In this document: positions 37,837-45,228 of the stretch, piece by piece
Position numbering within the stretch: the first letter of the stretch is position 1
Layout of the letters: each line of letters opens with the position of its first letter
From: Sporomusaceae bacterium FL31
GTDB taxonomy: Bacteria > Bacillota > Negativicutes > DSM-1736 > Dendrosporobacteraceae
NCBI GenBank assembly: GCA_003990955.1
Contig: BIFV01000010.1
Span: 248,001 to 312,000, forward strand
Reading direction: 5' to 3'
Length of the DNA stretch: 64,000 bases
The notes under the pieces: generated by a model
Database searches by the model: none
What the model saw: only the letters and a program-made list of their open reading frames with translations
Told to the model about the DNA's origin: nothing
Translations under genes and position numbers: made by a program

Positions 37837-38466
37837 TTAGAAGCCTAATTCTTCACCAATCATAATGATATGAATATCGCTTAAAGCAGGGCGTTTACTG
37901 ATCACTGTTGTAACATTACAGATTCGGGTAGGAAGTTGACAATTCATGCACTTTCCTACCTTAGTACAGGGATTTGGCTTGCTTAAGCGTTTATTATTCA
38001 ATGGAGCTGCAGTCGTTTTAATTCTCATATCTGCTTGCTCTGCATTCTCAACGATTTTATTGACGCCAGCAACAACAATGACTCTTTTAGGGCCAAAAAT
38101 CATTGCAGCCACTCGATTGCCTACTCCATCAGTATTGACGAGCTGTCCATCCTGGGTGATGGCATTGGTACTGGTTATGAAGACGTCGGAGGTGAGTTGC
38201 TGACGACGGAGTGATAGTATTTGATCAGGCTGCAAACCAGGTGTATTATGATTGAATAGGGTATGCCCCTGATCTTCTAGGATTGTAAGAATATTTAATT
38301 GTTCAACAGTCCAGGAACCACCGACTCCAATTGTTGCGTTGTCGCCTATTAGTGAGAAAATGTGTTCAATTGCTTCGGCTTTTGAAGGAAAGTAATTTGC
38401 CGAAAAGTTATTTTTTATTAAATTTGCTACTGTCTTTTCTGCAATCAAGTCAATTGGGTTGCTCAT
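37837..38466 (-). CDS. LUD-domain (lactate utilization-type) protein
   Basis: A 209-residue LUD-domain protein, related to LutC/YkgG. The pattern ATIGVGGSWTVEQL and TSTNAITQDGQLVNTDGVGNRVAAMIFGPKRV is typical. A cysteine cluster near the C-terminus (CTKVGKCMNCQLPTRIC) may hold an Fe-S centre. The ATG at 38466 is chosen because AGGAGG lies upstream; the longer frame has no ribosome site. It is divergent from an HxlR regulator, which may control it. Confidence 0.85.
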   Translation of the reverse strand: MSNPIDLIAEKTVANLIKNNFSANYFPSKAEAIEHIFSLIGDNATIGVGGSWTVEQLNILTILEDQGHTLFNHNTPGLQPDQILSLRRQQLTSDVFITSTNAITQDGQLVNTDGVGNRVAAMIFGPKRVIVVAGVNKIVENAEQADMRIKTTAAPLNNKRLSKPNPCTKVGKCMNCQLPTRICNVTTVISKRPALSDIHIIMIGEELGF

Positions 38467-38576
38467 GAAATTAACCTCCTGAATTTTAAATTGAAATATG
38501 ATATAATCATATAAAGTATAGAATGAACATTCAAGTATGCACTTTTTTGTATGATAGTAGTAATTTTTATATTTAC

Positions 38577-38590
38577 TTACCAAAAGGTAA
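38577..38590. promoter_or_regulatory. Palindrome between the LUD gene and the HxlR regulator
   Basis: TTACC-AAAA-GGTAA lies at 38577-38590, upstream of the HxlR gene. It is a candidate operator for that regulator, by position only. Confidence 0.4.
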
Positions 38591-38621
38591 CTATGTTATT
38601 TAGGGAGAAGGATGAACAAGC

Positions 38622-38999
38622 ATGATAGAATTTCGGAATAAGCAATTTAAATGTGCTATGGAAATTACGATGGATATTATCGGCGGCAAGTGGAAGGTTA
38701 TTATCATTTGGCATTTAAGCAATACAAAGGTGATGAGATTTAGTGAATTAAATCGGTTACATCCAAAGTTAACTCAAAAAATGCTTACACAGCAATTGCG
38801 GGAATTAGAACGTGATGGCTTAATTACCCGCAAAGTCTATACCCAGGTACCACCAAAAGTAGAGTATTCTCTCACTGAATTTGGGGAGAAGCTTAAACCG
38901 ATTTTAGCGGCAATGTGTGAATGGGGTACTCAATATGTTGAGGCGGGGATCGGTCATGAGAATGATCATCCGGCAGCAAACATAAGTTCGGAAAATTAA
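38622..38999 (+). CDS. HxlR-family transcriptional regulator
   Basis: A 125-residue winged-helix protein of the HxlR (DUF24) family. The motif CAMEITMDIIGGKWKVIIIWHL with its conserved N-terminal Cys (residue 8), and RFSELNRLHPKLTQKMLTQQLRELERDG, are diagnostic. Related regulators sense electrophiles or oxidants through that Cys. It is divergent from the LUD gene, the likely target. Confidence 0.9.
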   Translation: MIEFRNKQFKCAMEITMDIIGGKWKVIIIWHLSNTKVMRFSELNRLHPKLTQKMLTQQLRELERDGLITRKVYTQVPPKVEYSLTEFGEKLKPILAAMCEWGTQYVEAGIGHENDHPAANISSEN

Positions 39000-39009
39000 T
39001 TAAAACCTA

Positions 39010-39063
39010 TTGACTCGAACATATGTACTATATTACAATGATGATAAATAGAATATATGTTCG
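39010..39063 (+). promoter_or_regulatory. LexA-type (SOS) promoter of the LysM gene
   Basis: TTGACT (39010-39015) and TACAAT (39034-39039) form a promoter with an 18-base spacer. Two near-consensus LexA boxes overlap it: CGAACATATGTACT at 39016-39029 inside the spacer and AGAATATATGTTCG at 39050-39063. Each matches 12 of 14 positions of the Firmicute consensus CGAAC-N4-GTTCG. Confidence 0.65.
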
Positions 39064-39077
39064 GGAGAGTGGGTTGC

Positions 39078-39344
39078 ATGAAAATAATTTTCGGATTAAC
39101 ACTGATATTGGCGCTATGGTCGATTACACCATTAGCCAGTTCAAATTATTATCTAGCTTCCAATAGTTATGATGTAATCAGAGTGACAGATGGGGATAGT
39201 GTTTGGACTATCGCTGCTAAATTTGTTACTGATAAAGACGATATTAGAAATTTGGTTATGGCAATTAGGGAAGCAAATAAACTTAACAATAATGCGCAAA
39301 TCTATCCAGGTCAGGAACTGAAAATACCAGCAAAAAAACTATAG
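39078..39344 (+). CDS. LysM-domain membrane protein, probable SOS cell division suppressor (YneA-like)
   Basis: An 88-residue protein with an N-terminal membrane segment (about 5-22) and an extracytoplasmic LysM domain (VIRVTDGDSVWTIAAKF ... YPGQELKIP). The size and architecture match Bacillus YneA, which is induced by DNA damage and delays division. The ATG at 39078 follows GGGAGAGTGGG. Two LexA-like boxes in its promoter support SOS control. Many other small LysM proteins exist, so the function is inferred mostly from the promoter. Confidence 0.75.
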   Translation: MKIIFGLTLILALWSITPLASSNYYLASNSYDVIRVTDGDSVWTIAAKFVTDKDDIRNLVMAIREANKLNNNAQIYPGQELKIPAKKL

Positions 39345-39454
39345 ATTATTCTTATCTGGCAAGGTATGTTAGAGCATGAGCTCAGTGTAGAGATGGTTAT
39401 CCCTAATTCTACATAATCATCCATTTGAAATTCTAATAAGTTTACCGTTTTTGC

Positions 39455-39483
39455 TTGTTTTTTCTTCCGAGAGCGTGTATGAT
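39455..39483 (+). promoter_or_regulatory. Promoter of the orphan structured RNA
   Basis: TTGTTT (39455-39460) and TATGAT (39478-39483) are 17 bases apart, with start near 39490. Confidence 0.5.
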
Positions 39484-39489
39484 ATTGTA

Positions 39490-39631
39490 TGGGGAACTAC
39501 CGTGGGTAAAACTGCGGTAGCTGGCAAAGGGTATAGAGGCGGCAAAAGCGAGAGCGGATCGGAAGGCTCTCGCTTTTGTGTTAATAAATGGACCCAAGTA
39601 CAATATCAAGTTGTACTTGGGTCCATTTTTT
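39490..39631 (+). ncRNA. Candidate orphan structured RNA (~140 nt)
   Basis: Downstream of the promoter at 39455 come three hairpins and no gene on this strand: CTACCG/CGGTAG (about 39495-39520), a 13-bp perfect stem at 39543-39555 with 39566-39578, and a 17-bp perfect stem at 39587-39603 with 39611-39627 that ends in a T-run. The next gene is convergent, so this is not a leader of it. I find no known riboswitch, 6S or SRP signature. The last hairpin also terminates the convergent LysE operon. Confidence 0.5.
39587..39631. terminator. Strong terminator of the orphan RNA and LysE operon
   Basis: A perfect 17-bp stem with a 7-base loop is followed by six T on the plus strand; TTATT follows on the minus strand. 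Confidence 0.85.
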
Positions 39632-39665
39632 GCTCAATAGCTAAATTATTGTCAGGAATTTATGA

Positions 39666-40274
39666 CTAGTTTAATAAGGTTACTACTCCAAAGCCTGCAA
39701 TGATTAAACCCGACCCGATGTTGGCAAAACGTAATTTACGATAATCAAAAGTGCTTCGAATGATTGTAGTTATACCGCTTAATAACAGCCACCAGAGTAA
39801 AGAGCCTAAAAAAACTCCTAGAACCATTGAACTGGATAATAGATAATTGCCATTTATTCCGCCAATGCCAAAGCCTGTAAAAATAGCTATAAACATGATT
39901 ATGGTCATAGGATTGGTTAGTGTGAGCAAGAATGCTGAGATATAAGCTGAGGTGAGACTTGTGCCGCTAACTTGGGTTGGCGAAACCGAGGGCTGAGACA
40001 TAAAAATTTTAACTCCAAGATAAAGTAAATAAAATCCGCCAACTATTTTGAGATAGAATTGATAATCTAGCAAGAATCTGGTTGCAGCGGTTAAACCAAA
40101 TGCTGCGATTGCGCCATAAATTGCATCCGCTGTTGCTGTACCAATACCGGAAATAAACCCAAAGGACATTCCATAGGCTAATGTACGCCGAATACATAAG
40201 ATACCGATTGGTCCTACCGGAGCAGCAATCGAAAATCCCAGGATGAGACCTTTTAAAAAGAAGAATAATGTCAT
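39666..40274 (-). CDS. LysE-family amino acid exporter
   Basis: A 202-residue membrane protein with six predicted membrane segments and the family pattern GFSIAAPVGPIGILCIRRTLAYG near the N-terminus. LysE/RhtB proteins export amino acids. It overlaps by four bases an Lrp-type regulator gene upstream, which probably senses the exported amino acid. Substrate is not predictable. Confidence 0.9.
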   Translation of the reverse strand: MTLFFFLKGLILGFSIAAPVGPIGILCIRRTLAYGMSFGFISGIGTATADAIYGAIAAFGLTAATRFLLDYQFYLKIVGGFYLLYLGVKIFMSQPSVSPTQVSGTSLTSAYISAFLLTLTNPMTIIMFIAIFTGFGIGGINGNYLLSSSMVLGVFLGSLLWWLLLSGITTIIRSTFDYRKLRFANIGSGLIIAGFGVVTLLN

Positions 40275-40738
40275 GATGGATCACACAATTCGGTCAGTGG
40301 TAAAATGGGTGTTTCTTTTACTGTAGCGAGGATGATAGTGGTACGGGTTTTTATAACACCGTCAATCGCTTTTATCTCATCACTAATAATTCTTTCTAGG
40401 TCGCGGGTATTGCGACAACGAACTTTTAATAAGTAATCTTCATCACCGGCGATATGATGACATTCGAGTACTTCTGGCATGGCTTGAATTCTTGCCAAAA
40501 ACTGCTGACGATGTTGAGGCCGGTCCAAATATACCGCAATCAGCGCAGCGAGATTTAACCCCACTGCTTCGTGATCGATCAGTGCTGAATAACCTTTGAT
40601 AATTCCTTTTTCCTCCAGCTTCCGGACTCTGTCGGCTGCTCCGGGGGCTGACAGGCCTAGAATTGAGCCTAATTCGGCCCAAGTGGTACGGGCATAATTC
40701 ATTAATTGTTGAATTATTTTCATATCGAAAGTATCCAC
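40271..40738 (-). CDS. Lrp/AsnC-family transcriptional regulator
   Basis: A 155-residue Lrp-type protein: an N-terminal helix-turn-helix (TWAELGSILGLSAPGAADRVRKLEEKGIIKGY) and a C-terminal RAM ligand-binding domain. Translation starts at GTG 40738, nine bases past GGAGG; a TTG 21 bases upstream precedes that site. It is co-transcribed with the LysE exporter (ATGA-type overlap). A 16-bp perfect inverted repeat upstream is its likely operator. Confidence 0.9.
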   Translation of the reverse strand: MDTFDMKIIQQLMNYARTTWAELGSILGLSAPGAADRVRKLEEKGIIKGYSALIDHEAVGLNLAALIAVYLDRPQHRQQFLARIQAMPEVLECHHIAGDEDYLLKVRCRNTRDLERIISDEIKAIDGVIKTRTTIILATVKETPILPLTELCDPS

Positions 40739-40762
40739 TCTCAATAACCTCCATATCAAAAG

Positions 40763-40797
40763 TTTATTTATTATAATAGTTTATTATAATAAATAAA
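40763..40797. promoter_or_regulatory. 16-bp perfect inverted repeat upstream of the Lrp-type gene
   Basis: The half-site TTTATTTATTATAATA (40763-40778) is repeated in inverse at 40782-40797 with a 3-base spacer. Position and symmetry suggest an Lrp-type operator over the promoter. Confidence 0.6.
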
Positions 40798-40803
40798 TCA
40801 AGC

Positions 40804-40837
40804 AAAAAAGTTACCGCCGTTTTGCGGTAACTTTTTT
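40804..40837 (-). terminator. Terminator of the 81-residue gene
   Basis: A perfect 14-bp stem (AAAAAAGTTACCGC with its complement, 40804-40817 and 40824-40837) overlaps the stop codon and ends in TTTTTTG on the minus strand. Confidence 0.8.
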
Positions 40838-41075
40838 AGAAGATGTTATTCAGTGTATTAAAGTTTGTTAAGATAAAGTTACTTAGTATTTGTCTGAGAT
40901 CGGATGGAAAGCTGGCGTTATAAGAAGGGGTGCCAAGATTATTAATGACCTGGGTATCAACAAAATCCTGCAATCCAGGTGGAAAATTAAGATTTACATT
41001 ATTCTGTGCTAGCTGAGCGAGATTCGCGATGACAAAAACATCAAGAATATCTCTTACATCAGATCTTACAGCCAC
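40836..41075 (-). CDS. Hypothetical protein of unknown family (79 residues)
   Basis: A small protein without a signal peptide or membrane segment, rich in N, L, F and D, with alternating polar and hydrophobic stretches (DILDVFVIANLAQLAQNNVNLNF). I do not recognise it. The GTG at 41075 is eight bases past AGGAGG and is preferred; the ATG at 41081 is only two bases past it. It forms its own unit, with a terminator directly behind it. Confidence 0.6.
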   Translation of the reverse strand: MAVRSDVRDILDVFVIANLAQLAQNNVNLNFPPGLQDFVDTQVINNLGTPSYNASFPSDLRQILSNFILTNFNTLNNIF

Positions 41076-41259
41076 TTTCATAGCCTCCTTTTGATATTAA
41101 TACTATTTTTTTAGTATTAATATATGCGATAGATGAACTAAATGAGATGAATTTATAATAAACTATAGGAAAATAGATTAATTTGTTCAATTTAAGGGGT
41201 TTACTAATTTGTTAATTCGCAATACTATGATATTAATAATAGCTTAGGGGGGACCACGA

Positions 41260-41667
41260 ATGGCTCGAATTATTTACTCGGATCAGGGTAACTCACCTTT
41301 TCAACGTTTATTAGGCCACAATCCCCAAATCTTAGGGGCTTGGAATGAGCTTGAGAATACGTTTTATACTGGCTTATTAGACAATGAACTAAAAGAACAG
41401 GTGCGCCGTACGTTGGCTTTCTGTAACGGCTGTGAGTATGATATGGCACAAGGGAATCCTGTTATTGAGCGCAAAAATAAGCGGTTATCACTTGCTGTGG
41501 ATTTTGCGCGAATGGTGGCCGGAAATCATTTAAATATCAGAGATAGTGTATTTGAGGTTATGAAAACCGTATTTTCTGATGCAGAGATCGCTGAATTATG
41601 TGCATTTATTTTCTTTATCAATGCAACTCAAAAATTTGGGGCAACCCTGCAGTTAACGTCAGAGTAA
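41260..41667 (+). CDS. AhpD-like carboxymuconolactone decarboxylase family protein
   Basis: A 135-residue all-helical protein of the CMD/AhpD superfamily with a CNGC motif (about residues 55-58) in FCNGCEYDMA. In alkylhydroperoxidase members such a C-x2-C pair carries out redox chemistry. The ribosome site is AGGGGGG. No neighbour suggests a specific substrate. Confidence 0.7.
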   Translation: MARIIYSDQGNSPFQRLLGHNPQILGAWNELENTFYTGLLDNELKEQVRRTLAFCNGCEYDMAQGNPVIERKNKRLSLAVDFARMVAGNHLNIRDSVFEVMKTVFSDAEIAELCAFIFFINATQKFGATLQLTSE

Positions 41668-41777
41668 TCAGGTTATGTGGTTAAAAAATTACTGTGGTTA
41701 TTATATGCGTTGCGACGAAATATGGTGTAGACGATCTGAAATCAGAGTATTAACAGCATACCTTATCGAAAAAATCA

Positions 41778-41823
41778 TTGCTAAAAAAACAATATTTGTA
41801 ATATAATTTAATCAATCGATTAA
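41778..41823 (+). promoter_or_regulatory. Promoter and TetR-type operator of the efflux operon
   Basis: TTGCTA (41778-41783) and TATAAT (41802-41807) are 18 bases apart. Immediately after the -10 is an inverted repeat TTAATC-AATC-GATTAA (41808-41823) that covers the start site, as expected for autorepression by the TetR-family product. Confidence 0.6.
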
Positions 41824-41846
41824 TTAAGAAGATAGGAGGTTCATGA

Positions 41847-42452
41847 TTGGAACAAGATAGTAGAACAAAATTGATAGCAGCAGCTACTCATTTATTTGCT
41901 CATAAAGGATTCTCAGCAGTCTCAATTCGCGAGCTCGCACAGCAAGCAGGTGTCAATAGCGCACTTATCTCCTATCACTTTGAAGGTAAGGAAGGCTTAT
42001 ATACAGCAGTATTAGAGAATCAGTTTTCGCTGATGCTGCAATTAGCTGAACGGATTAACAAGGAGCAGCTTACGCCTGAGCAAAGAATTAGAGAATATGC
42101 CACGACTGTGTTCAATATTCACCAGAAATCGCCGGCATTAATCAGGCTTTTATATAGTGAATTGTTTAATCCATCACCTTGTTTTGAAGTGATTACGCAA
42201 AAATTTTTAGCTAAATTATTTCAAACTTTATTTAAAGCAATCAGTGATGGCATTGAAGCAGGGCAATTCAGAGCTGATCTCAACATTGAGAATGCGGTGA
42301 TTTCACTTGCTGGCATCATGAATTTTTATTTTATTTCCCGGCCGCTTACGAAAAAGCTGCTTCCGGAAACTGAGAATTGCGTAAGAGCCTATAACGAACA
42401 GGCAGTAGAAATATTTCTTGCCGGCATTACAAGGAGGAGTTCATGTGGATAA
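41847..42452 (+). CDS. TetR-family transcriptional regulator (CecR-like)
   Basis: A 201-residue TetR protein with the N-terminal helix-turn-helix FAHKGFSAVSIRELAQQAGVNSALISYHFEGKEGLY and a variable ligand domain. It starts at TTG 41847, seven bases past AGGAGG. It is the first gene of the efflux operon, so it probably represses it in response to a transported compound. Confidence 0.88.
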   Translation: MEQDSRTKLIAAATHLFAHKGFSAVSIRELAQQAGVNSALISYHFEGKEGLYTAVLENQFSLMLQLAERINKEQLTPEQRIREYATTVFNIHQKSPALIRLLYSELFNPSPCFEVITQKFLAKLFQTLFKAISDGIEAGQFRADLNIENAVISLAGIMNFYFISRPLTKKLLPETENCVRAYNEQAVEIFLAGITRRSSCG

Positions 42453-43419
42453 GAAAAGACTGCTCGTTGTGCTGATCGTATTCCTGGCGTTGGCTGGTAT
42501 AGCCGGCTATAAGCTGTTTATGCGCTCTGAAGATGGGATTACCGCCACAGGCACAGTCGAAGTGACTAAGGTTGATATTATGCCTAAGGTGAGTGGCTAT
42601 TTGAATGGTCTCACAATAAAAGAAGGCGACACAGTCCAAAATGGGCAGGAGATTGTGCGGATTATCCGGCCAGATTTAGAGGCTCAGGTTTTAAGAGATA
42701 AGGCGGCGTTAGAAAAAGCAGCAGTTCAGTTGAATGATTTAATTAAGGGCGCCAGAAGCCAGGAACGGGTACAAGCTACTGCTAACTTCGCAGCGGCTCA
42801 ATCTGTCTATGAGAAAGCTAACAGTGATTATGAGCGCTACCAGACATTATTTCATAGCAATGCTATTTCCCGGCAACAGCTTGATACGATGAAATCAGCT
42901 TTGGATGTCGCCTATAATTCGCTTGTGGCCGCTCAAGCACAACAAGATTTAGTTGAGGAAGGAAACAGACCTGATGCAATTGCTGCTCAACAGCTCGAAG
43001 TCGAACGCAGTAAAGCTGTTTTAGAAGCCAGTAAAACTGCTGTAACCGATACTACGGTGATGAGTCCACTGCCAGGCTTAGTGCTTAGCAAGAACTTTGA
43101 GAATGGAGAATATGTAAATGCCGGCAGTCCAATTGCAACCATCGCCAATATGAATGATTGCTGGATAAAAATTTATATTCCTTCTTCACAGCTAGGCCTC
43201 ATCAAAATAGGTCAGCTTACCGAAGTAAAAGTTGATGCTTTTCCAGGGCGAATTTTTCAAGGTGAAATTAAAGAAATTAGTCAAAATGCTGAATTTACTC
43301 CCCGTCAAAGTATTACCCAGCGTGAACGTGCCAATATGGTTTTTGGTGTTAAGATTAAGATTGATAATCGTGAAGGTGTCTTAAAACCAGGGATGCCAGC
43401 CGATGTGGTGATTCAATGA
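42445..43419 (+). CDS. HlyD/YbhG-family membrane fusion protein
   Basis: A 324-residue periplasmic adaptor: an N-terminal membrane segment (about 6-22), a lipoyl/biotinyl half (VDIMPKVSGYLNGLTIKEGDTVQNGQEIVRI), a coiled coil (about 80-190), the second lipoyl half, and a beta-barrel. Translation starts at GTG 42445, inside the last codons of tetR and seven bases after AAGGAGG. The partner is the ABC pair downstream. Confidence 0.88.
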   Translation: MDKKRLLVVLIVFLALAGIAGYKLFMRSEDGITATGTVEVTKVDIMPKVSGYLNGLTIKEGDTVQNGQEIVRIIRPDLEAQVLRDKAALEKAAVQLNDLIKGARSQERVQATANFAAAQSVYEKANSDYERYQTLFHSNAISRQQLDTMKSALDVAYNSLVAAQAQQDLVEEGNRPDAIAAQQLEVERSKAVLEASKTAVTDTTVMSPLPGLVLSKNFENGEYVNAGSPIATIANMNDCWIKIYIPSSQLGLIKIGQLTEVKVDAFPGRIFQGEIKEISQNAEFTPRQSITQRERANMVFGVKIKIDNREGVLKPGMPADVVIQ

Positions 43420-44324
43420 TTCAAGTAACCGATGTAACCAAAAAGTTTGGTAATACGGTTGCCGTTGATCATGTATCGTTTACTGTACATGCTGGTGAAA
43501 TCTTTGGCTTAGTTGGTCCAGATGGTGCGGGGAAAACAACGGTCATTCGGATGATCACCGGAATCATGGAATTAACTGATGGAACCATTGAAATGATGGG
43601 ATCAACTGCTAGTGAGGCTATAAAAAGTCAAATTGGCTATGTTCCGCAAAAGTTCAGCCTTTATCGCGATTTAACGGTTTTAGAGAACATTGAGTTGATT
43701 GGTTCTCTTTATGGGGCTAAGCGGCAAGTGATTCAGCAATTGGCTGAAGAAATTTTGACGTTTACGGGATTATGGGAATTTCGAGACAGACTAAGTGAGA
43801 ATTTGTCTGGCGGTATGAAACAGAAGCTGGCGTTAGCTGCAGGGTTAATGCATAAGCCAAAGTTATTTTTCTTAGATGAACCGACAACAGGCGTTGATCC
43901 GGTATCCAGGCGGGAATTTTGGCAAATGCTGTACCGGTTAAATAAAGAAGGAATGACTGTCATTGCAGCCACTCCTTATATGGATGAAGCAGAGTTATGT
44001 ACCAGGATTGCCTTTATGGATCAGGGGAAAATTGTCGCTTGTGCATCGCCGCAGGAACTGAGGGCGCAATATGAGCATCATATTTTAGAACTTCAGGTTG
44101 ACAGCAAAAATGTTAAACCGTTACTGCAGCACTGTCAAATCATCGATATTAACTCATTTGGTGATAAATATCATTTGGTGGTTAACGATGTTGACCAAGC
44201 TATTGTACAAGTTCAAGCAACCCTCAGTAGTGCAGGCAGGCAAGTACTATCCCTCAAAGAGATAGCCCCCACACTGGAGGATATTTTTGTATCTCTGGCA
44301 GGAGGAGGTACTAAGTATGACTGA
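43416..44324 (+). CDS. ABC exporter ATPase 1 (degenerate H-loop)
   Basis: A 302-residue ABC ATPase of the YbhF N-half type. Walker A is GPDGAGKTT (about 37), the signature LSGGMKQKL (about 134), and Walker B LFFLDEPTTGVD. At the H-loop it has IAATPYMDEAE, where most ABC proteins have a His after the T; here Pro replaces it. The second ATPase downstream has a normal H-loop. The gene overlaps the adaptor gene by four bases. Confidence 0.92.
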   Translation: MIQVTDVTKKFGNTVAVDHVSFTVHAGEIFGLVGPDGAGKTTVIRMITGIMELTDGTIEMMGSTASEAIKSQIGYVPQKFSLYRDLTVLENIELIGSLYGAKRQVIQQLAEEILTFTGLWEFRDRLSENLSGGMKQKLALAAGLMHKPKLFFLDEPTTGVDPVSRREFWQMLYRLNKEGMTVIAATPYMDEAELCTRIAFMDQGKIVACASPQELRAQYEHHILELQVDSKNVKPLLQHCQIIDINSFGDKYHLVVNDVDQAIVQVQATLSSAGRQVLSLKEIAPTLEDIFVSLAGGGTKYD

Positions 44325-45228
44325 GATCGTTGTTGAAACTCATCAATTAACCCGTCATTTTGGTAGTTTTATTGCTGTCAATCAGGTTAGTCTCCAAATT
44401 CGAAAAGGCAGTATTTATGGATTTTTAGGTCCGAATGGCTCAGGAAAATCAACCACAATTAGAATGCTATGCGGAATTCTACAGCCGACAGCAGGGGGCG
44501 GACAGGTATTAGGGCTGGATATTGCCAAAGATAGTGAGGCTATTAAAGCTAAAATTGGCTATATGTCTCAAAAATTTAGCTTATATAATGATTTAACTGT
44601 TTTAGAGAACTTAGATTTCTATGCGGGAATGTATAATTTGAGCGGTGATAGGAAGCAGGAGCGCATTGCCGAAATGATAGCAATGGCAGGACTTACTGGG
44701 CGAGAAAATGAACTTACCAGTAATTTATCAGGCGGATGGAAGCAGCGGCTCGCATTAGGATGCTCCATTTTACATCAGCCACCTATTCTTTTTTTGGATG
44801 AACCTACTGGCGGTGTAGATCCGAAATCACGACGGATGTTTTGGGACATTATTTATAATATGGCGGCTGCCGGAACCACGGTTATGGTTACTACCCATTT
44901 TATGGATGAAGCTGAACACTGTGACGAAATTGGGTTTATTTATCAAGGAAGTCTGATTGCATCTGGTTCACCTCAGCAGCTTAAGGCCAATATTCGTGAA
45001 ATTCTCGTTGAAATAGAGGCTGCTGATCCAATTGGCTTATTACAGGAATTTACTTCGGCTCAATTACCGGTCAAGGATACTTATGTTTATGGTACTACGC
45101 TGCATGTTTTGCTGGAAAAAAATCAGTTAGAACTTCTTAATCAATGGGAGTATAAAGTGATTCCTCCAACCATGGAAGATGTTTTTGTCCAGTATGTACA
45201 AAATAACCGGAAGGAGGGGGAAGCTTGA
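44317..45228 (+). CDS. ABC exporter ATPase 2 (canonical)
   Basis: A 303-residue ABC ATPase. Walker A is GPNGSGKST (about 37), the signature LSGGWKQRL, Walker B LFLDEPTGGVD, and a normal H-loop TTHFMDEAE. It is probably the catalytically competent half of a heterodimer with ATPase 1. The ATG at 44317 overlaps the previous stop by eight bases and follows GGAGGAGG. Confidence 0.92.
   Translation: MTEIVVETHQLTRHFGSFIAVNQVSLQIRKGSIYGFLGPNGSGKSTTIRMLCGILQPTAGGGQVLGLDIAKDSEAIKAKIGYMSQKFSLYNDLTVLENLDFYAGMYNLSGDRKQERIAEMIAMAGLTGRENELTSNLSGGWKQRLALGCSILHQPPILFLDEPTGGVDPKSRRMFWDIIYNMAAAGTTVMVTTHFMDEAEHCDEIGFIYQGSLIASGSPQQLKANIREILVEIEAADPIGLLQEFTSAQLPVKDTYVYGTTLHVLLEKNQLELLNQWEYKVIPPTMEDVFVQYVQNNRKEGEA

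Noticed and set aside
39451..39669. 72-codon plus-strand frame after the LysM gene
   Set aside because: It covers the promoter, three hairpins and a terminator and has no ribosome site; the structure argues for RNA, not protein.
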